Source: Collybia mongolica
Taxonomy: Eukaryota > Basidiomycota > Agaricomycetes > Agaricales > Clitocybaceae
Direction: 5' to 3'
Assembly (NCBI GenBank): GCA_013420905.1
Contig: JAAXNY010000004.1
Coordinates: 2,914,001 to 2,978,000 of the forward strand
DNA: 64,000 bases
Below, one piece after another: positions 57,435 through 64,000 of the stretch. Made by a program: the position numbers and the translations under genes. Each line of letters begins with the position of its first letter. The stretch's first letter is position 1. The notes beneath the pieces are model-generated. The model was given only the letters and a program-made list of their open reading frames with translations, made no database searches and was not told the DNA's origin.

Positions 57435-58592
57435 ATGGTTTTGATGGAGCGGTCCTGGCAGAATGTTATCTTTGGTGTCTGTAAGGCATTCCAGGGACTA
57501 CAACACGTATACCCTGAGTTACTTCAAGAGCCCGTCTACCATAACATTGTGACTCTTACTGCTGCTATTCACCGTCACCATGAAAAGGTCCACACTGAGC
57601 ACCTCTCTCAAACCGCGGTGCATGCTTTTTACCTTATCTTGTACTTTACTGTCCTTAAACTATGGTATTCTGGTACTAGGTCCCTGCTACTGGTGGCGAC
57701 ATGGATGGTACCACTATTCCAGGCAAGGTCATTGCTGGTGGTGAATATGACGGTGACATTGAAATGTCTGGTACTGACTCAGTATGTTTCTTTTTAGCTA
57801 CTGCACTGTCAGTGCGCGACATACTCAATGGCATCTCTTCTTTACTCAAGAACATGGTCATTGATTCTGGCGCTATGGCCAGTGCTGCTGTCTCTGGACC
57901 AGCAACTAGTTGTCTCCTCAGTGAAGGACCAATCACCCGTAGTTGAAAAGAGAAGGAGAACATTAAGGTTCCCCGCGTCAAAAGGACTAAGGCTGAAAAG
58001 GCTGCCATCAAGGTACCTGTTCTTGTTTTTACTCTGTCTATTACTTCATTTCTTATTCTTACAGGACAGTAAGCGTCCCCAGCTCAATTGCGGCAGCACT
58101 CTTTGTCCCAAAAAGTGTACAAGGCAGGACACCCCAGATGAAGATCCAAAGGCATCTGCGGAGGGTACATTTTCTAATAATAGATGATTCTAATTTTATA
58201 CTGACTGTGTACAAGATACTCGCATCTTTATTGACTTCCGTCCCTCCAAGGAGCACAATGTAGTCTTAGTGTGGGCGCGCTTGATTGCTGACGCGGGCAA
58301 TCCCATGTCGCACACCAAGCAAGCCCTTGGTAGGATGCTTTTAAACTACTGTGCTGAGTTGGAGGAGATCAGTCATACAGTGTCCTTCTTATTGAAGCAT
58401 TGTGATGCCACTATGGACAAAGTCACTCGCCTTAATGGTCTAATGAACAAGGCCACTTGGGAGGGAGGCTCTGACAAGGCTGCCACTGCAAGTGCTACCA
58501 AAGTCCATGACCAGGATGACAATGACAAGGAGGAGGTAGCTCTGGCTGACGTGTCCTTGCCCGAGGTTGAAGACAACTTCATATCTGCTTGA
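57435..58592 (+). pseudogene. Unrecognised five-exon gene, 316 codons, one internal TGA
   Basis: Exons 57435-57617, 57680-57770, 57813-58012, 58065-58164 and 58216-58592 join by GT-AG introns (42-62 bp) to 951 nt in frame, broken only by TGA at 57944-57946 where CGA (Arg) would read RSRKEKEN. I know no family for it. The N-terminal 61 residues look helical (WQNVIFGVCKAFQGLQHVYPELL). A basic segment VPRVKRTKAEKAAIK lies at the end of exon 3. The last exon starts DTRIFIDFRPSKEHNVVLVW, has a likely helical pair (MLLNYCAELEEISHTVSFLL), and ends in an acidic tail. It lies between a LINE and a Ty3-like element, 147 bp from the latter and convergent with it, so it may be transposon cargo or a host gene newly inactivated. 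Confidence 0.6.
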
Positions 58593-58738
58593 GGGCAGTC
58601 CAATTAACTTCCTCCTTAGTTATGGTGTCCCTCTCCACACTCCTTTGTATTACTGTCTTTACTTGGCTTAACACTATCCTTACTGCTTAGCTTTGTTGCT
58701 TATACTGTCTTTACTGCTTTTGTTTCCACACTGATTTA

Positions 58739-61700
58739 TCACCTATGCAACTTCCAGGGTGACTTAGTAGTTTGTGGTAGCACCAGAGCTATCCCCTCCT
58801 TGGTCTCCTCACTAGAACTTGACTTTGAATCAGACTGATCTAATTGGACTCTATCAAAAGTATAGTCACGCTCCTTGTAAACTTGTCTATTAGCAGGATC
58901 TTTTGATTCCACTAAAGCATTTAATGTTTCACTAGAGATGTCTATTAGATCTTGCAGATTGTCTGGCAGTTCAATTGCACTCCTAGCAAAATAAGGAATA
59001 ACCCTAAACGCCCCCACTTTATGTTGCCACACTGATCCATCCATTTCACAAACAATATAGGCTCCCCTGTGGTTTCGTCTCAGGACTATCATTGGTCCAA
59101 GGTACCATGGTTTCAGCTTTTTATCAAGCAAACTTTTGACCTCGGTATTTCTAACTAGTACTAAACTTCCTGGTTTGAAATCATAGTCTCTGATGGTTGC
59201 GTGGTGATCCTTCTCATACTGTAATAGTCTCCTTCGTTTTTCTATATTGATATGTTTCCTCATATTGGCCACATGCTGGACATGCTTAGCTAGAGCTTGT
59301 GCTCTAAACCCAATGAGTTCCTCTGTAGTCAATATTTTTCCTGGTAACTTTACTAACCAAGTGGCTTCAATGATATCTAACAGTAAGGTTGGATGTGTGC
59401 CTGTAATCATAAAATAAGGGGAGCAACCTGTCCCTTTCTGTATAGTAATCCTGTCAGCCCACATTACATGGTGAAAGAAGTAGTACCACTTCTTTACATC
59501 ACCACCCGTAGCCTTGAAAACAGCTTGACGCACATCCCAATGTGCGTGCTTGGCGATCCCATTTCCTTTGGAATTATATGGTGATATACTTATTCCTGTA
59601 ATACCGTACTTGGATTCCAGCCATGCTTTGGCTGCAACAAAGGCAGGACCATTATCCGTTACAATTTCCATTAGGGAACCCCATCTACAGATTACTTCTT
59701 CAAACAACCACCTTCCTAAGGTTTTGCCATCCTCAGATTTAAGGGGCGCACCTTCCATCCATGAGGACAGTGTGCACCATCCTTGGACAATATATTTATA
59801 ACCATTAGAAGGTGGGCTCATATGCATGGTGTCTGCATGTAATACTTGGAATATAGACGGCGTGTGGGTTATGACAGGAGGGATTCTCAACAAAGTTAAG
59901 AGCCTTGTCTGACAGATGTGACACGACTTCACATACCATGATACATCATGTTCCATTTCTGGCCACCAAAATCTTTTATCTATTAAGGAATTTGTTGCGT
60001 AGAAACCCCTATGTCCAACAGAGTTGTGAGACGCCTTCATCATATATGTTCGGTGATTTTTATCAACAATGAGCTGGTGCGCACTATCAATATTTTTCCT
60101 ATACATCCGGCCCTCTGGATCCAAAAAGAAATTAGACACCTGCCTCGCAAATTTTAGGTAGGCATGGTCTGTCATTCCTTTTGGTCTCTTTTGTGGTCTT
60201 TTTAACCATTCCTTTATTAAAGGTAGGTTTTTATCCTGTTCTTGTGCTGTAGGCATTTGTTTAGACCCGTCGTATACTTCCCTTACATTAGGGTCATATT
60301 TAAACTTTTCATCAGGTATGACAGTAGTATTTACAAGTTGCTTTAGATAAGCTTCTCTTTGAATACCGAACCATCCTAAACCTAAGTGCTGTTTTATTTC
60401 CCCAATAAATGCTGCTTCACCAGCCCAAGCATTGTTTACTTCAACTTCAAAATCAGAGATTTCCTTGGCAAGTTGAAATAAATATCTGCCGCATGTGTCA
60501 ATCTCTTCCTTAAAGTCTGACAATTCCAAAGGGTCATCCAATCCCTCAGTTGGGTTGATAAACCTTAAAGGACCTGAGGGTTCATTGTAACCATCATCTG
60601 GGTCCAGGTAGACAGGATCCCCTAGCCGCACGTCTTGTCTTGACAGACTGTCTGGGCCAAAGCCTTTACCAGCTTTATGAACCAAAGTAAAGTGGAACAT
60701 AAGTATCCTATCAATCCACCTATTTACCATTGCATTAGGTCCTAGACTTGGGTTTGATAACATCCCCTTAATGTACTTCACATCCGTTTCTACTACCAAA
60801 TTCTGTACTCCAATAAACCAATAATAACATGCCATTAGAACTCTCATTAATCCGAATAGCTCTCATTTGGGTTGTGAGAAGCGTGCTTTGTGCTCATTCA
60901 GAGTTATCAAGTCAAATCTAGCATAGTGCTTTCTTCTGGGTATATCAGGGTCTTCCTGATAGATATAGTAGCCTACGGCTTTCCATGACATATCTACTGA
61001 CAATACCACTGGCGTATTCCAGGTGTAATTAATTGGACAGAGCACGGGGCTATTTTTAAGTGCGTCTAATGATAGCTGCTGCACTTCTTCTTGCTCAGGC
61101 CCCCATATCCAAGGTTGACTACTTCTAGTTAACTTTTGAATCAGTTGGCCTATACGGGCAAAATCTTTAAAGAAATTCCTGCATACACCAATAGTTCCCA
61201 TGTAAGCACGTACTTCACCGACATCTTTGCATGGTCCCCATCTTTCAACTACACCAATCCTATCAGTAGTAGGTTTTCATCCTTCATAGGTACATCTATG
61301 TCCTACCACTAGAATTTCACTTGTGCATAACGTAGACTTATATCCTGAAAAAGGTTCCTCCAGAATACTTCATTCTCTGTACGATGCAATTTACATTTTG
61401 CATATGTTCCCAGAAGAAGCGTCTAACACCTGGAGCACCAGGTACATAGCTCTTCTTCTGTTCCATCTGGTAGTTCATAGTCCATTGCTGGACCACGCAT
61501 GGGTACATCATCAATGTAGGGTATCATGACATGTGGTACCTCATCTTGTAGAATGTATGTAACATCATCATGAAATATTGGAACAGAATTCGTCCATTCC
61601 ATAGGGAGTGTTACTAGTCTTAGTGCACCAAACAGTGTTTGGAATGTTGTTAGATCGTGTGATGTTTCTGCTAAAGGCCTTTCATTATATCCTACATACA

Positions 61701-63950
61701 GATCCATCATTCTGCCACAAGCGCACCCTGCAAAATGCTCTGCTAGTTCTTCGGTAGCAGGTGGTAAACCCAAGTGCGCTATTGTAACTGCATTTAGCGG
61801 CTCTAGACTATGTACAATTCTAAGTTTCTTTCCTGGACCTTTCTTTAATATGGTAAACCATCTAGACCTATATGATGAATTGGACCTTTCATAGACCCCT
61901 GCATCAATTTTAGTCTTAATGATTTTACAAACATCTTCATAGATCCCTGGTGGGATTCTAATGTTTCTCTCTGTCCACGGCATATGTGGGACTACTGGTA
62001 TTTTGACGGGAGGAAAATATTCCTTCTTAAAGCTACTGCACTCACTATCATTCCAAGCAAAAACATTGTTATGTTTGCACATAAAGTCATGGATTATATC
62101 CATCTCTTTAGGTTTTAAGAAGTTCTCTTCTTCATGTACTCTTTGGAAGTCTGCATGCCTTTCCTCAGTATACCTTCCAGTTGGTTTAAATGGAGGTGGG
62201 TTAGGTGTTAGAACTGGTAGAGCCACTAAAGGGTCACCCTTTATATCTCTGATAATTCTAAATTTATCCGGCAGATCCACCAGTGTTGGTTTTATTTTCA
62301 AGTGTACTGGTTTATACTTCTTTCCTACTAGCTGATCCATGGACTCAATATTACACTTATTACCTGTTACTGTTCCAAGACTGTGCTTGTTAGTGCTAAT
62401 TTGCCACTGCTTTAATTTACTTAAAGCTTTATTGAGCATGGGCTGTTCTTGAGCATATGTCATAGGTCTAGTGGGTGTACTTGTCTGGTCCCTTCTGTTC
62501 TGCTTGTAGTTTATTACTGGTCCATTGTGCTCATCTACAGAAGCCAAGTACGTGGCTAGTAATTTGTGTTCAGGTACTGTACTATTCATGTTTACATCAC
62601 TTCTAGACAAAAAGACATCTCTAAGTTCTTTGTGACCAAAATTCTGTTTATCAGTAGGGTGTCTATAACCCGTTATAATAAAGTTTCCGTTCTTGCCTTC
62701 AGCAATTTCTATGGCTAGCTCTCCTTGATCACTTTGGATTAATTCATTGAAGGCCGAAAATCCTGCTCCGGCTGTCTTTTCAACAGCTTAGGCGGTGATC
62801 CCTTTGCATGGGTAGGGATAGTACACCTTCGTCCCATGTTAGGGTCTGTGATAGTGACTACTTGTCCCCCATCTCTAGCATTTTTGATCTGACTTTCCGT
62901 GAGTGTATCAAACGGTCTCCCCAGCAATACTTTGTATGTGGGTGAATTTATGATTTGTACTTGGAGGTAAATGGCCATGTCATTAAACAAGAAAGGGATA
63001 TTGTGCACTAATCCCGCTGTTTTCTCCACTTGTTTATTAGCACTCTGCATGTGTATGACAATGTCTGGATCCCATGAAATGTCCAAGTCTAAAGCCATTT
63101 GCTTAGCCATTGATACTATTTGGGATCCCCCATCTAATAAAGATTCCTCCATTCCTACCCCATTTATTACTGGATATACTGCGCACAAAGAGGCTGACTC
63201 TTTTGCTACATACAACTGTTTGGGCTCTTCCCCAGCTGGTAAAGACTCTAAATATTGTAGGACTGGGTCTCCACATATTATAGATCCCTTAGGTATTCTG
63301 CCGCAGTCATACTCCAAGATGAAGAAAGACTGGAATGGGATTGACTCTACTGGTAGTGTGTCATGCCGTAAGTAGTTATCATCAAGTTCCCAGTCCCTCC
63401 CAAAGGGTAAGGCGTCTTCCTCATCTGTTTTGTTTATTTGCAAGTTAGCGTCCCTTTGGGTGAGGGATTTACATCTGGCAGTTACAATATTCTTTATCCC
63501 ATCTCTAATGGTTTTTGATGAGCCCATTAACTCTCCTGTGGTCAATGTGATAGGGTTGTCTAACACTTTAGCAATTATATCGCCACCTTTTATTTTTACT
63601 TCTATCAGGGACTTAGTTTCATAAGTTGGACCACACTTGGTGTTAAAATTAGGTAGCGGATCAACTGGTTCAGGGTTGCATTCCGTTCTCCGGGGTATGT
63701 AGGGTACCACAGGCACATCAATGTAGGGCAATTCTTTTTGTACTGGAGACTTTACTGATGGTTCAACAATTTTTACTTTCCTTTTCCTAGGATACAGCGC
63801 TACCAGCTCCTCTTTGCTACTATCCTGACTACTCTCTGAATTGTTACTTATACTTTCTTGATGACTATTTCTATTTTTACTATGGTCCTCAAGCTGTCTC
63901 TTGGAACGCAACCTAGTCATAGGTCTAGTGTGTTCCTTAGCCTCCTTCAT
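58739..63950 (-). pseudogene. pol: Ty3-like polyprotein: protease, RT, RNase H, integrase
   Basis: Read 5' to 3' on the minus strand: a charged N-terminal part and retropepsin-like region with SLLDGGSQIVSMA and YKVLLGRPFD (63950-62739); a linker and RT (62610-61423) with RIIRDIKGDPLVALP, KLRIVHSLEPLNAVT, motif A RMMDLYVGYNERPL and motif C MIPYIDDVPM; a broken stretch (61420-61202) with a frame change near 61340 and a stop near 61278; the RNase H start (61201-60863, LSVDMSWKAVGYYIYQ); then the RNase H end, HHCC finger (H...CHICQTR) and integrase DDE core with LHADTMH, VTDNGPAF and NGIAKHAHWDVRQA (60847-58739). TGA at 60863-60865 lies between RFSQPK and ELFGLMRVL, again where Arg fits. The integrase has KHAHWD, so the position of its catalytic Glu should be checked. 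Decayed but well preserved overall. Confidence 0.85.
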
Positions 63951-64000
63951 TGGACCTAATTGAAACCCAACTCTTTAACCTTGTTTTGGTTATTGAGCTC
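58739..64000 (-). mobile_element. Ty3-like LTR retrotransposon, decayed, running off the window
   Basis: Pol-type reading frames fill the minus strand from the window end to 58739. No LTR is recognisable between 58592 and 58739, and the upstream gag/LTR lies beyond the window. The element is distinct from the chromodomain Gypsy: it has no C-terminal chromodomain and different RT and integrase motifs. Confidence 0.8.

Noticed and set aside
13702..61000. UGA as an Arg codon (recoding) to explain repeated TGA
   Set aside because: Host genes (CHD1, SLU7, COG7, RNase H2B) use normal Arg codons, and COG7 and SLU7 end at TGA or other stops normally. CG decay explains the pattern.
1..64000. CRISPR arrays, bacterial operons, phage genes, rRNA
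   Set aside because: None seen. Introns, gene families and element types are all fungal.

Overview
The window looks like nuclear DNA of a filamentous basidiomycete, most likely an agaricomycete. The host genes carry many short introns (about 48-63 bp, GT-AG), and the mobile elements are of agaricomycete type: Tnp2/CACTA-like, pogo with a SAP-like tail, hAT, chromodomain Gypsy, and LINEs with an RNase H domain. No prokaryotic feature, CRISPR array or RNA gene was recognised.

Layout. 1-10520 is a compact host block: the 3' part of a CHD1-type chromatin remodeller (+), an unnamed membrane protein (-), the splicing factor SLU7 (-) and the Golgi tether subunit COG7 (-). From about 10519 to 42094 lies a nest of transposons: an apparently intact hAT element abutting COG7; a decayed CACTA-like element carrying a Tnp2 transposase, an SPT5-like gene and an accessory gene; tandem repeats; an unclassified element (called Y here) split by a young 6.2-kb chromodomain Gypsy element; a second Y copy split by a pogo element; and a fold-back CACTA-type MITE. 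A complete RNase H2 subunit B gene survives at 42332-43686 (-), followed by about 2 kb of unassigned sequence. From 45909 to the end transposons dominate again: a third Y copy split by a solo LTR and a 5'-truncated LINE, an old copy of the Gypsy family cut by a long LINE, an unrecognised five-exon gene with one internal TGA, and a decayed Ty3-like polyprotein running off the window.

How it fits together. The host genes have housekeeping roles (chromatin remodelling, splicing, intra-Golgi transport, genome maintenance) and are not an operon or cluster. The elements are in layers, and several insertion boundaries are proven internally by target-site duplications and by uninterrupted relatives in the same window. 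Nearly all old elements are poor in CG dinucleotides and many in-frame stops are TGA where CGA (Arg) is expected, the signature of methyl-CpG deamination or a RIP-like process. The young Gypsy copy has kept its CG and its LTRs differ at only three of 448 positions.

Most interesting: (1) both Gypsy copies keep a 10-nt self-complementarity between a site about 33 bp downstream of an LTR TATA box and the primer-binding site, which predicts Tf1-style self-priming instead of tRNA priming; (2) an SPT5-like (NGN + KOW) gene sits inside the CACTA-type element beside its transposase; (3) element Y, with TTTACA termini and a conserved spliced reading frame, fits no family I recognise.
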